Part shown: positions 9,931 through 20,345 of the stretch, in pieces
How the letters are laid out: the number at the start of each line of letters is the position of its first letter
How positions within the stretch are numbered: position 1 is the first letter of the stretch
From: Plutella xylostella
Lineage: Eukaryota; Arthropoda; Insecta; Lepidoptera; Plutellidae
Length of the DNA stretch: 64,000 nt
NCBI RefSeq assembly: GCF_932276165.1
Contig: NC_063984.1
Coordinates: 8,935,501-8,999,500, forward strand
Direction: 5' to 3'
The notes under the pieces: model-generated
Seen by the model: the letters and a program-made list of their open reading frames with translations, nothing else
The model's database searches: none
What the model was told of the DNA's origin: nothing
Made by a program: the position numbers and the translations under genes

Positions 9931-12900
9931 CTAAATTGGCACAAGCCCTATCATCTTCATAAATTTATAATGTTTAGATGATAACAATCCCTTTGTTAAT
10001 AGGTCAGCAGGCATATCTTGAGTTGAAACATATTCTATTTCTATCCAATTGTTTTTAATTGTATCTCTGACATAATGGTAACGCACATCTATATGCTTCG
10101 ACCTATTGTGAGTATGACTTGCAGCCAGTTTAATAGCACTTTGGTTATCGCAATATATCTTGATAACACACATATTACCTGTGATTTCTATCATTAAATT
10201 TCTCAAATATACAGCTTCTCTAGAAGCTTCTGACATTGCTACATATTCTGCCTCTGTACTAGACAGTGAAACAGTTTTCTGTTTACTGCTCTGCCATGAT
10301 ATCGCAGAACCACACATGGTAAAGCAGTAACCAGTATATGACTTTCTATCTAGACTATCATTAGCCCAATCGGCATCAACAAAACCTTCAAGTTTCACAT
10401 TGTTTTTACTAAACTTTAAACAATAATGTTTAGTTCTCTGTAAGTATTTCAAAACCCTTTTTGCATAGTTATAATGACTCTCGTTATAACAATTATTGTA
10501 CTGACTTAAAAAACTTGTTGCATATGCTATGTCAGGTCTTGTTAGAACAGCCAAATACATGAGACTACCTATCAACTTTTGATATGGTATACCTGCCTCA
10601 CAAACATCGCCCTTTTTTATATTTAATTTACATTCAATTGGTGTGTCTATGGCTCTACAATCAGACATCTCAAATCTAGATAGCAATTGTTCTATATACT
10701 GTTGTTGATCCACTGTTATAGTGTTACAATTTTTATCAACATTGATTCTCATGCCAAGATAGCGTCGCACAGGACCAAGATCTTTAAGTTTGAACTCTGA
10801 ACCTAATGCAGCCTTTAACTTTTCTGTCTCTACAGCACAGTTAGAAAAAATCAGAAAATCATCTACATACAATGTTATTATTATTTTAACATCTTCTGTA
10901 TATTTTGTAAACAAACATGGTTCCAACTTACTATTTTTAAAACCCAATTTACATAAATAGTCTCTCACTCTCTCATACCAAACTAATGAGGATTGTTTCA
11001 AACCATAAATGGCTCTTTTAAGTTTTAACACTTTACCATCAGCATCAGCATGCTGAAAACCTTCAGGAATACACATGTAAATGTCCTCTTTCAAATGTCC
11101 ATTTAAGAAAGCTGTTGTGACGTCCAGGTGTGTGACATCCATCCCCCACTGAACACTGAGAGCAAACAACATTCTCAGTGTTGAATGTTTCACAACTGGT
11201 GAAAAAGTGTCCACATAGTCTACACCATGGCGTTGGGTGAAGCCCTTTGCCACAAGCCTGGCACGGTAACGCACTTTATTGTCTATATCCACTTTTTTAT
11301 TTAACACCCACTTACACTTCACAATAGACCGATCACTTGGAACATCAACTATCTCCCAAGCGTCATTGGACTCGAACGCCTGAAGTTCCTCTTCAACTGC
11401 CTGTTTCCACTGAGCCCTTTCTGGTCCTTGCAGGGCTTCTTGGAGTGTCATCTCATCATGAGACGTGACATTTTCAGTACACAGGTTCGAGAAACCATAA
11501 TAGTCTGGTTTACGCCTGACACGCTTCGCAGGAAGATCTTCAACTTTCTGTATCTCTTCATTCAGCGGCTCATGAAAACTGTCTTCAGAATCTGATGATG
11601 TACTAGGAACAACTGACTGACTATTATTCCCATCATTATTGCTCGACTCAGTTTCTTCATGTTCTGGCTCTCTCTCATCTGTGACAGCAATCACTGCGTC
11701 AGTCTCCACACCCTCATTTAAGACTCTTATGTCTCGACTTGTAGTAAAACTGTTTGACTCAGGCTGATACAGCTTATATCCTTTGATATTTTCAGAGTAT
11801 CCCACTAGGATATACTTGGCTGCCTTCCTGTCCCATTTAAGTCGTCTCTGCTTTGGAATATGGGCCATCACAGTGCTTCCAAAGACACGGATGTGACTAA
11901 GATCTGGTTTACTACCGGTCCACAACTCATAAGGTGTCTTCTGGTGTCCTGATACTGGAGATCTGTTTCTTAAGTAAACAGCTGTACTCACCGCTTCTGC
12001 CCACAGTTTCTTCTGCAACTTTGCATCAAAGAGTAAGCATCTTGCTTTTTCAACTATGGTGCGATTTAGTCTCTCACACACCCCATTCTGCTCTGGTGTG
12101 TAAGGATTTGTTAGCTGATGAGTTATACCTGCATCTTTTAAGAAATCATTGAGTTCCTTAGAACAAAACTCTCCACCATTATCTGTCCTGAGTATTTTTA
12201 TTTCTTTTCCAGTCTGCTTCTCTACCAGAGACTTGAACTCTTTAAAGTATTTAAATACCTCGCTCTTGGACTTCAAAAAGTATACGAAAGACATCCTGCT
12301 GAAGTCGTCTACAAACAATAGGAAGTATTTAGACATTCCTATCGAGGCTTGCTCCATCGGGCCACAAACATCAGCGTGTACTATCTCCAACACCATCTCA
12401 CTTCGTGTACTGCTCTGTGGGAATGGTAATCGAGCCTGCTTGCCTTCACAGCATACACTGCAATTTGACATGCTTATTTCTGCTGTGCCTGGATAGGATA
12501 TTCCCTTCACTGCTCCATCTTTCATGATATTTAGGTCTTTACTGTTGATGTGACCAAGTCGCCTGTGCCAGACCATACTTGTACTTGTGCCTGATGCTGC
12601 AGTTAGCGACACACTCTCTGTCTTGGTTATCAACTTATAAACCCCATTCACCAACTCTGCTATGCCCACCAATACGTTCTGTGGATTACGTATTTCACAC
12701 AAATTGTTCTTAAACAGCACCTTGTTTCCTTTCTGAATCAGTCTGCTTACTGATAACAAATTTGTTGTTATTCCTGGTACACATAAAGCATCACAAATAA
12801 TGTTTGAATGCTCAACATTATTCACAATTGTTGATATCGGTACATCTCCTGTACACACCACTTGCATCTTCTGTTTATTTGCAGTAATTATTTCTTTAAT

Positions 12901-13773
12901 TTCATTTTCATACGATATATTTCGCATTCGGTTTTGACTGGCTATCAAATGCGAACTCGCCCCTGAGTCAATGTACCAATCGTCTGTGTTAAAAGATCCA
13001 TTTAAAAACACTGCACTGAATGCATTGGATACTTGTTTTGTGCACTGATTCATGTAATGACCAATCTGTTTGCATTTAAAACATTTTATTGTTTTGATTC
13101 CATTTGACGTCGAGGCCATCTTGTTTGTTGTGTCAGTGCTGCCAACTTTGGCGGAAGATTTTTTCTTTTGCTGCCAACGTTTAGACAAGAATGCGCTTGT
13201 CTCTGGTCCACTGCTGCCAACAGAGCCAACTTCACTGCTCATATCCAGTAATTTTGTTTTTATGACGTCTGAACTAATGGCGATACCGGAATGCTCAATC
13301 GCCATTATCATCGGCGAAAACTTTTCTGGCAATCCTGCTAGAAGTAATGATCCTATCCATTCTTCGTTTATCTCAAAGCCAGTACCTCGTAACTTCTGCG
13401 CAGTATCCACCATCTGTGTAACATACGCCGTCATGGACTCACTTTCTTCTAAACGAATGGAAATCAAAGTTCGTAGCAACGCGATCTTTCTCGTGAATCC
13501 CGAGTCATCAAACAGGGATTTTAATTTTTTCCACACGCCTCCGACAGTAGTTTCGCTTTTCACATGAACATATAACGAAGAGTCAATCGTCATTATAAGT
13601 TTCGCCTTGGCTTTTTGAGTATCAACAGTCTTGTCGACTTTGTCTTTGCCTCCATCTTGTATGTTGATGTCGATTCCCTCCAATATCAAAAAGTTTTCGG
13701 CTGCGAACGCCCACTCGTCGTAGTTTTCGCGTCCTTTCAACTTAGGAACATTTACTATATAACTAGCTGCCAT
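9931..13773 (-). CDS. Copia-type gag-pol polyprotein, 1280 aa
   Basis: A single frame encodes all activities needed for copying and integration of the element. Visible in order: an N-terminal Gag region (about residues 1-200) resembling the UBN2/copia-type Gag family; a CCHC zinc knuckle (231-244, CFKCKQIGHYMNQC); an aspartic protease with DSG (269-271); a GAG-pre-integrase segment (WHRRLGHI, about 402); an integrase with D468, D531 and E567, spaced as DD35E; a reverse transcriptase with YVDD at 969-972; and RNase H motifs (VDADW about 1132, STEAEY about 1172, YCDNQSA about 1207). The protease-integrase-RT-RNase H order is diagnostic of Ty1/copia. Length is normal for the group and no stop or frameshift interrupts it. 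The first ATG lies 67 bp inside the 5' LTR boundary. There is no separate gag frame, so capsid excess would have to come from splicing or processing. Confidence 0.97.
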   Translation of the reverse strand: MAASYIVNVPKLKGRENYDEWAFAAENFLILEGIDINIQDGGKDKVDKTVDTQKAKAKLIMTIDSSLYVHVKSETTVGGVWKKLKSLFDDSGFTRKIALLRTLISIRLEESESMTAYVTQMVDTAQKLRGTGFEINEEWIGSLLLAGLPEKFSPMIMAIEHSGIAISSDVIKTKLLDMSSEVGSVGSSGPETSAFLSKRWQQKKKSSAKVGSTDTTNKMASTSNGIKTIKCFKCKQIGHYMNQCTKQVSNAFSAVFLNGSFNTDDWYIDSGASSHLIASQNRMRNISYENEIKEIITANKQKMQVVCTGDVPISTIVNNVEHSNIICDALCVPGITTNLLSVSRLIQKGNKVLFKNNLCEIRNPQNVLVGIAELVNGVYKLITKTESVSLTAASGTSTSMVWHRRLGHINSKDLNIMKDGAVKGISYPGTAEISMSNCSVCCEGKQARLPFPQSSTRSEMVLEIVHADVCGPMEQASIGMSKYFLLFVDDFSRMSFVYFLKSKSEVFKYFKEFKSLVEKQTGKEIKILRTDNGGEFCSKELNDFLKDAGITHQLTNPYTPEQNGVCERLNRTIVEKARCLLFDAKLQKKLWAEAVSTAVYLRNRSPVSGHQKTPYELWTGSKPDLSHIRVFGSTVMAHIPKQRRLKWDRKAAKYILVGYSENIKGYKLYQPESNSFTTSRDIRVLNEGVETDAVIAVTDEREPEHEETESSNNDGNNSQSVVPSTSSDSEDSFHEPLNEEIQKVEDLPAKRVRRKPDYYGFSNLCTENVTSHDEMTLQEALQGPERAQWKQAVEEELQAFESNDAWEIVDVPSDRSIVKCKWVLNKKVDIDNKVRYRARLVAKGFTQRHGVDYVDTFSPVVKHSTLRMLFALSVQWGMDVTHLDVTTAFLNGHLKEDIYMCIPEGFQHADADGKVLKLKRAIYGLKQSSLVWYERVRDYLCKLGFKNSKLEPCLFTKYTEDVKIIITLYVDDFLIFSNCAVETEKLKAALGSEFKLKDLGPVRRYLGMRINVDKNCNTITVDQQQYIEQLLSRFEMSDCRAIDTPIECKLNIKKGDVCEAGIPYQKLIGSLMYLAVLTRPDIAYATSFLSQYNNCYNESHYNYAKRVLKYLQRTKHYCLKFSKNNVKLEGFVDADWANDSLDRKSYTGYCFTMCGSAISWQSSKQKTVSLSSTEAEYVAMSEASREAVYLRNLMIEITGNMCVIKIYCDNQSAIKLAASHTHNRSKHIDVRYHYVRDTIKNNWIEIEYVSTQDMPADLLTKGLLSSKHYKFMKMIGLVPI

Positions 13774-13826
13774 TTTAGTACGAAATTAAACTGAAATACT
13801 AATTACTTTTCTGCAAAAAACGGGGA

Positions 13827-13840
13827 CTGGGCCCATAACC
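13827..13840 (-). promoter_or_regulatory. Primer-binding site for an internal initiator tRNA-Met half
   Basis: Abutting the 5' LTR, the plus strand reads CTGGGCCCATAACC. This equals the anticodon arm of eukaryotic initiator tRNA-Met (CAT anticodon) rather than its 3' end. Drosophila copia is known to prime from such a tRNA half-molecule, so the match supports the same mechanism here. Confidence 0.85.
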
Positions 13841-13963
13841 TATTAAAACAACTTGGTGGTATTCAGACAAGAGAGTTTTTTTATTAATGCACAGTAGCAC
13901 ACAGAGTACACACACAGAGTATATTTTGTTACACAGAACTAACTATTAATCCTCAGAACAACA
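13841..13963 (-). repeat. 5' LTR of the copia element
   Basis: A 123-bp repeat of 9689-9811 without visible difference. In the element's sense it contains the promoter end. The outer flank carries the second CATAT. Confidence 0.95.
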
Positions 13964-13968
13964 CATAT

Positions 13969-15450
13969 CACGTAAAAGTTTTAAAAATGTAACGAATATT
14001 AGTAAAATTTACATTTTAATTTCTTAATAATTATAATAGACAATATTCCCGATGCAACCGTAGAAAACTAGAAACACGTTAAACATAGTGTTTAGCGCTG
14101 TAAAATACCATTCCCATATATCCAACCACGTGCTAAACACTCATTAAACCTGAACTAAGTGTATTAAATGAATAACACGGTACCTAAGTAATAAGTATAT
14201 CAATGCACTGCATTCACTTAATATAGTGCGATATTAAAAAGAACATAAAACGGGGCAGACACCTGATTCCCCGCAAGCCAGTATTCCCTGGCGGGCCGTT
14301 ATCATTGCGCGCACCGCATTCGAGCGCACGTCCTATCACGAGATTTGGTCAGAGAATATCGCTTAGAGAATATTTTCTCTACGACTTTAAAGATAAGGGG
14401 CAATATCGAATGTTCCTTCATAGCCAGGTGACATTTCTAGATGTTTCCGCGCAGGTACTGGTGTTTGCGTTGGCTGGCTTTAATTAATTCCACCGTCATA
14501 TGCCGATGTTTGCAAGGCCCATAATTGGATACACTGAAACACCCCGCAATCAAACCTCATTTGATCACTCCCGTAGGGTTATTTACTTATATTTAAAAAC
14601 TTTTCAGATTTGAAATTAATCTTTATCTTTGACGAACGTTTAACGCGTAAATTCTGCGGAGTAATTAATTCTGATTGGTTTAGGGATGTAGCTGTAAAGT
14701 TTGTTATGTGTTATGTATGTATTATAAAATATACATACATAGTACCTAGTATTCTGTACAGGTGAATTCGTAAGTGTTTCTTATTTACTTTAGGTAACAA
14801 AACCGCTAGCTGTGTTGCGAATCATAATTTATCCAGATATTTGACATCATAATATCGTATTGGTCAAATTTAATGCTGAAATAGAGGATACAATAAACCG
14901 TCCCTATGCATGTGTGTGTAGGTATGAGTATGTGTGTGTGGCCACTCATAAATCTTACTGGCCCGCAACGCTAATAGCGATTTTAATAAAACCTCATTTC
15001 ATATTAATATGATCGTTAAAATAGTGTTACTTACTGGAAATTGCTTCTCAAATTAATTAGTTTTTTTCATTGGGGGTTGTTAAGAAATTGCGGTTTTTAT
15101 ACCTACTTTCGAAACACCCTCATTTACTTGAAGATACATTTTATAGCTTCTTTCTTAGCCATATAGTGAACGGGCACGGGCAGTCATTAGAGAAATGACT
15201 CATATACAACTGTATACTCGGGTCTTCGATGAGTCCATCTAATTTAAATATGACTTTTGACCCGCCTGACCCGCTTGACCCAACTGACCCGCCTACCCAG
15301 CTGACCCATCTGACCCGTGATGCCAGTATCTTCTTCCACCCTATCTGCTGATGCTCCTCCTACTCACCTTACCCGCCTGCCCCATCTGACCCGTGATACC
15401 TATCCAGAATCTTCTTCCACCCTATCTAACCGTCCGTCCCCTTGTTCCAG
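13969..15450 (+). other. Probable LMO4 intron sequence
   Basis: No coding region is recognised. The segment ends in a pyrimidine-rich tract and CTTGTTCCAG, a good splice acceptor before 15451. No LIM1-encoding exon was found upstream in the window, so the preceding exon probably lies to the left of position 1. Confidence 0.55.
15253..15430 (+). repeat. TGACCCGCC-type minisatellite
   Basis: At 15257-15320 a 9-10 bp unit resembling CTGACCCGC recurs about seven times with variation. A larger unit containing CATCTGACCCGTGAT and TCTTCTTCCACCCTATCT is then duplicated with roughly 90-bp spacing (about 15308 and 15386). The array reaches to within 25 bases of the LMO4 splice acceptor and supplies much of the pyrimidine-rich sequence there. 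Confidence 0.8.
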
Positions 15451-16157
15451 AATGTTCGGCACGGGCGGCGCGTGCGCGGCGTGCGGGCAGGCCATCCCGG
15501 CCAGCGAGTTCGTGATGCGCACCGGCGCGCCGCCGCAGCTCCACGTCTTCCACATCAAGTGCTTCGCGTGCTCCAAGTGCGGCTCGCATCTTATGCAGGG
15601 GGATAGGTCAGTGTTTGGATAACTGTATATCGTGAAGCATAGCTAATAGTGTCAGTGAAGCTTGCTAACGTGCTCGTGTGGCACGTAACTCAATCAGGAG
15701 CACATGTAAATCTACATGTTTGAAGTGGCCAGATATAGTCAATAAAGTATAGAAGGACCAGCACAGTATTCTGATAAGTTGATAATGTATAGATGAGAAA
15801 GGCCAACGACCAAGTGTCCAAGTGCTTCTTGGAAGATACCTGTTCAGCAGTCCAGCGCTGCTTGGAAGGTCCCAGCAGTCCAAAGTTATTTAGCTTATCA
15901 TGATTCTAATATAAGCATTTAACTCTTGCTTTGACCACGCATACCTAATGTCAGTGTCTCTATATTGATCTTTCTAACCACGCAAACCCACAAATTCTTT
16001 ATCTGTGTCTCCCTCACTCAGGTACTACATGCTAGCGGGGTCGCTAGTGTGCGAGCAGGACTGGCACAAGCTGGTGAAGAGCGCGAGCGCGGCGCCGGGC
16101 CCGGGCGCGCCGGTGCGCAAGGGCAAGGTGGGCCGGCCGCGGCGGTCGCGCGAATGA
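15451..16157 (+). CDS. LMO4: LMO4-like LIM-only protein, last two coding exons
   Basis: Exon A is 15451-15606 (acceptor TTCCAG before it, donor AG|GTCAGT after it) and exon B is 16022-16157 (acceptor CACTCAG). Joining them completes an AGG arginine codon and gives one LIM domain. It starts MFGTGGACAACGQAIPASEF and shows the zinc ligands C-x2-C, H-x2-C, C-x2-C and C-x2-D (CEQD). It ends with a basic tail containing GKVGRPRRSR and then TGA. Family knowledge: LMO proteins have two LIM domains, bind LDB/Chip and modulate LIM-homeodomain and GATA complexes in the nucleus. The MFG-x-G-x-C-x-ACGQ-IPASE start of this second LIM and the intron after GD fit LMO4 better than Beadex/LMO1-3. Insect LMO4-type proteins carry such a basic tail, as far as I recall. 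An extra proline-containing stretch (TGAPPQ) widens the first zinc loop. The first LIM domain and the start codon are not in the window as far as I can see. Confidence 0.82.
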
Positions 16158-16340
16158 GCCGCGACCGACGCCGCGCCGCCGCCGCCGCCGCCGCCGCTCT
16201 CGCAGTCGCATAGGGATTATGAGGCGGTATGTACTTGTGTTTTTTGTATTTATTGGTAAAGCTTTATAAAACAATCCAATTTTAAACAAACTTTATTTGC
16301 ATAAAGAACAAAAATTACAAAACAAAAACTTAAAAATAAA
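16158..16340 (+). other. Probable LMO4 3' UTR with CCG repeat
   Basis: Directly after the stop lies a GC-rich run with about eight consecutive CCG/GCC triplets (16171-16197), and then abruptly AT-rich DNA. AATAAA occurs at 16335-16340 and could serve as polyadenylation signal. The transcript end is not otherwise determinable. Confidence 0.5.
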
Positions 16341-17380
16341 ACAGGACAACAACAACAACAACTCTTGTCTGGTAGAGATTGCTATAAGCAACGAGGCTGC
16401 TTCCTCTGCCTTAGTTTACCTAGAAGGCCATTCGTGCTTATCCATCCGGGTGTCAGTGACATACCTGAAATGCTCAGGTAGACTTCGCTTTGTATGATTT
16501 ATTTAACATAGTAAGCCGTGGCGTGGATGGAAATCGACAGGCTGGGTCAATCGGGTAATTTTTTGCAATACTGTTAGACGTATGATAAAAAAGTAGAATA
16601 TAATGAACGTGCATATACCTAAACGAGGAAAAAAACATAAAAATGTGAAAAGTACCTACAGGCGAAAGTATTTCCAACAAGCAATATGTTTTCCGAATTA
16701 CTTAGGTACCTTACCTATTACCTAGCACATTTCTGACGTGGAGTAGAAAATAGGCTGAAGAAAATTATGTGTAATATTTACGGTAACTTTTAATTCCTTA
16801 AAATGAATGTTAAATGAACTCTCGCAGCTATAATTCAAGAGTTAAATTTAATCTACACTTAATTAAGTCCATTCGTACAAACAATACACGTGCAATCAGT
16901 TATTAATCAAATCATGTCACTAATGTATCACTCAAGTGAAAATATAATTATAAAGAACTGAAACAAAGACCCGTTGACCTCAACAACTTATAAATAATAT
17001 TATAACCATTTGTAGGTACAGTGAGGCACACGCAAAAAATAACTCTTTGTAAAGTAAACCTTATTTATAGAGCAGTAAGACTAGAGAGAAATATGAATTG
17101 GGTAGTGTTGTGTACTATCATGATTATTCGTGATCAACTTGATTACAAAATGTTTTATAATTAATTATTGTAAGTAATTACAATACTGGCTGAGTGTAAT
17201 CAATCGTGGTTTATGAATGTCATTTACTTTTATGAACGCCTAAGAAGCTTGAGGTCCTTAATTAGTATTTTTTTAATAGTTTTTTGTTTATCAGAACGCT
17301 ATATTTTTATCTTGTCGACATTTTTAACTGCCGTGCAACGAACGGTTTTAGTTTATCACAGTACGCAAGTAGACTAAGTA
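16341..17380. other. Non-coding sequence, no gene seen
   Basis: AT-rich intergenic sequence without recognisable coding or repeated structure. Confidence 0.45.
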
Positions 17381-17509
17381 CACTGTCTGGTTAGTCGCTA
17401 CCTGTCGGATAAAATACATGCTGTCACTGTCTAAAAAATAATAACAGAGAGTGACAGCATGTATTTTATCCGTCAGGTAGCCACTAACCAGACATTGTGA
17501 AACAGACCC
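17381..17509. mobile_element. Foldback MITE, about 129 bp
   Basis: Two arms of about 50 bp, sharing ATAAAATACATGCTGTCACT on the left and its inverse on the right, surround a short AT loop (about 17433-17446). The right terminus reads, in reverse complement, GGGTCTGTTTCACAATGTCT. The corresponding left outer end has decayed. A diverged right-arm remnant of the same family lies at 20296-20345. It is non-autonomous and its superfamily is not determined. Confidence 0.78.
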
Positions 17510-20295
17510 TAAGTATAATTATAATGCTTAGTTACTAGACTATTTTGCATAATTACTTGATGAGATTAATGCCACAAACTGTAATTGAATAGTATCAATT
17601 CAAGACTATAAACCATTCAGTTCACTCACAGAGATATAAATGCTACTCACAATCTTTGATTATTAAATGGTCGAAGCTCACAATAATTAGTAACTTCAAG
17701 TTAGAAAATAACAAGAAGTTTTATTTTTATCTTACTATTTACAGTAAAATATTTAATTAGGTAACATATTTTCCACATATGAATCATTTAAACGAGAGTT
17801 GTGCTTTACATTATATACTTTTAATATTTAGTACCTACATATTTTCTCCTCCTCGATCGTCTATTAGGGACACTGAATTCTATGAATACGTAAATAACCA
17901 ACGTTTCACAATAAAAAAAAATCACTTATTTTTCACCAACTAACTAATTTTACTAACTAAAATATCCAATGTTCCAGTTAGTTCTCCGCAGCATTGCCTA
18001 GATCTACATACCTAGACATACAACATACACCTAGTCGTGGAGCCAGAAGTACATTCAGTACTTAATTAATGAACTGCGTTCACTTCTCCAGCGGCCCTTG
18101 AATGGCCATTGGAGCTGCATTTAATACCGTATAATTGGCTAATAAAACATCAGAACCGTATTTTTTCTATTACTACAGCTTTTATAGTCCTTGTTTTCAA
18201 CTAGCGTACTTTTCCTTATTGAGTTGTTGAAAAGGTACAGAAGATTTATGTTCTTGATAGACGGCCATACAATTAAGATAATTAAAACGGCCTTACTATT
18301 GTTACGGCTGTGGTTTACTTGTTTGTTTGTTTGTTCTTATGGAATTCATAATATTTTTTTGTTTTTTTTAAATATAATGCTACTCATCAAAGTGTGCTTG
18401 TTATTAAATCATATAATTAAGGTACATAATATACCTAATAAGCTATCACACAAGACACGTCATGTATCACATGAATAAAGTTAATTTTAGAATATTAAAA
18501 CTGAAATAATAAGTTGTTCGAAATTCTTTGTAAAGTCTGTTATGACAATTCCCGGAACATTGTGATAAACATCTGATTGAGGATAATTCTAGAATCATCG
18601 CTTCAACTGCAGTTGTTGACGGAAAAATAGTGACCATATTTATTTCCTACTAAAAACATACATAATTTATTACCATACGACTTTTGTGACTCGGCTCATC
18701 AATTAGTAGGCAAAATCATATTATTAAGGGGATCAAAAAAACATCACATCACAACATAAATAGTACCCCTAGCATGTCAAATTACAATCATGCCGTAATC
18801 CCTATCGCTAGTACACAGAGGATCCGCCTTAGCTATTTTGTTGAAGTCGGGCATAAACCCCGTCCGCAGTGTGGCAAAAGAAACTACCTATTACCTACGG
18901 TTTTCCGTCTTCACACAATTTCTGTCTAGTTCAATCTCGAGCCTGAGTATGAATAAGTGACACTATGTTCTAAACGATAAACAAAGGTACGCGCTCGGCG
19001 CAAGAAGCGCCACTAATCCGCGCTACAAGCAATTTCCACTAAGTGCTGTGCAAACCATTTTGTTTCCAAACATCTCATTTTGTCAAGTGTATCACTGACT
19101 ACGTACGAGCAATAAGTACGAAATGCATGTCCTTTTGAGCGCGTTAAAAATTCACGAATCGCAAGCGAAAACGGGATGAGAGTGGAAGGAGCCCGTTCGA
19201 CGCACTAAAGCTCCACCAAGCCAGCTCACCTGAAGCACTGCTGAAAGAATAATTCGATTATGAGATGCACGATTGTACGTGAAAGTAGTGAAGAAGTGCA
19301 ATTAAGCAGTTCAATGAACAGGGCACAAAGACTCGCTTTGTTTATATGAGCGGCCGCGCCGAGCGCCAACTTTGTCTGGTCCGGTGTGTGAGGAAAAAGA
19401 ACTCGAAGAACGGTTGACCGACGTTTGCGAAGTGTTTGCAGCTTTCCGCGCTAATTTTATTTATCTGAACTTGGAAGCAATTTGTAATTGCTAAACCGTC
19501 GCTTCGGCGTCGGTTGTAGTGGATAGTTCATAGAGTTAATTATCTCCGAGCGGGCAGCGGCCCGGACTCGCCGCGGGCACAGACCGGCAGACAGCCACAA
19601 CCGAACTTTAAACGCTCCTAAACTTTATTCACCAACTCATAAAACTATTGTCCACCCCGAGCGGAACCTGTAAACACGACACTTGGAGCATCAAACACGC
19701 AATTAGTTGTATGAAATGCAGCGTCAATTACAACGCACCCTTTATAAACTACAAAGTTAACTCGAGTAACAAAGGCGTTAGTTGCTATTAGTCGGTGCGG
19801 GCAGCGGTGGTGGTCAAAGGCCGATGTTAATTGGAAAGCACCTGAAAATGACAGCGCCTTTATAGCGCGTTTGTTTGGAGTAAAAATCTGGCGAGTGAGC
19901 CCGCAGCCGACTTGACCGGCGCTTTGTAACGCGATTACGCGGACTTGTCGAAAGTTAATTAAATAACGTTTTTCCAAATAACCTGGTTGGAGATCAAAGT
20001 GTTCGCTTTGGGAATCTTTGCACAAAGGGAGGCCTGGAGCGACGCGGCCGGCCTGTGATCCGTGCACGCGACAGGTGCGCCCTCAACTCTTGCCGGCTAC
20101 TGCTCAACTCCTGAACCGCCATCGCCGGGGGGCCTACTCCTGATTAATGAGCGGTGCCGGTGCACTGTCTGTCTAATTCAATCGTTGCTGAGCGCCGCGT
20201 CACGCGAGGAGGTCGGTTGCAGCACGACAAGTCATTGTTAAGTTTATTGACTCGATATTTAAATATTTTTATTAGTCGCTCAATTATTTATGACA
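17510..20295. other. Non-coding sequence; GC-richer block at 19.1-20.2 kb
   Basis: AT-rich up to about 19.0 kb, then a GC-richer segment holding several open frames on both strands, including 140 codons at 19645-20067 (-). None shows a domain or convincing splice sites. The mix of CpG-rich and TTAATTA motifs suggests regulatory DNA rather than an exon. Confidence 0.4.
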
Positions 20296-20345
20296 GTATA
20301 TATTTTATTACACTAATCATTTTCTTTCAGACATTGTGAAACAGG
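20296..20345. mobile_element. Decayed MITE arm
   Basis: Contains AGACATTGTGAAACAGG at 20329-20345, preceded by TATTTTATTACACTAATC, parallel to the right arm of the 17381-17509 foldback element. No left arm was found. Confidence 0.5.

Larger units (their letters stand above)
9684..13968 (-). mobile_element. Complete Ty1/copia LTR retrotransposon
   Basis: The element on the minus strand is bounded by two 123-bp LTRs that look identical base for base (9689-9811 and 13841-13963) and by a perfect 5-bp target duplication CATAT (9684-9688 and 13964-13968). In the element's direction the LTR starts TGTTGTTCTGAGG. A primer-binding site and purine tract sit at the expected places, and one uninterrupted gag-pol frame fills the interior. 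Identical LTRs and an open frame indicate a recent insertion. It lies upstream of the LMO4 exons and antisense to them, probably in an intron. Confidence 0.96.

Noticed and set aside
11934..13567. Plus-strand frames of 72-165 codons inside the copia element
   Set aside because: They are antisense shadows of the 1280-codon gag-pol frame.
16044..16289. Minus-strand frame over the LMO4 last exon with poly-Arg
   Set aside because: Antisense reading of the exon and its CCG-repeat 3' UTR.
19645..20067. 140-codon minus-strand frame in a GC-richer block
   Set aside because: No domain, no splice context, and overlapping open frames elsewhere in the block. The length is explained by GC content lowering stop frequency.
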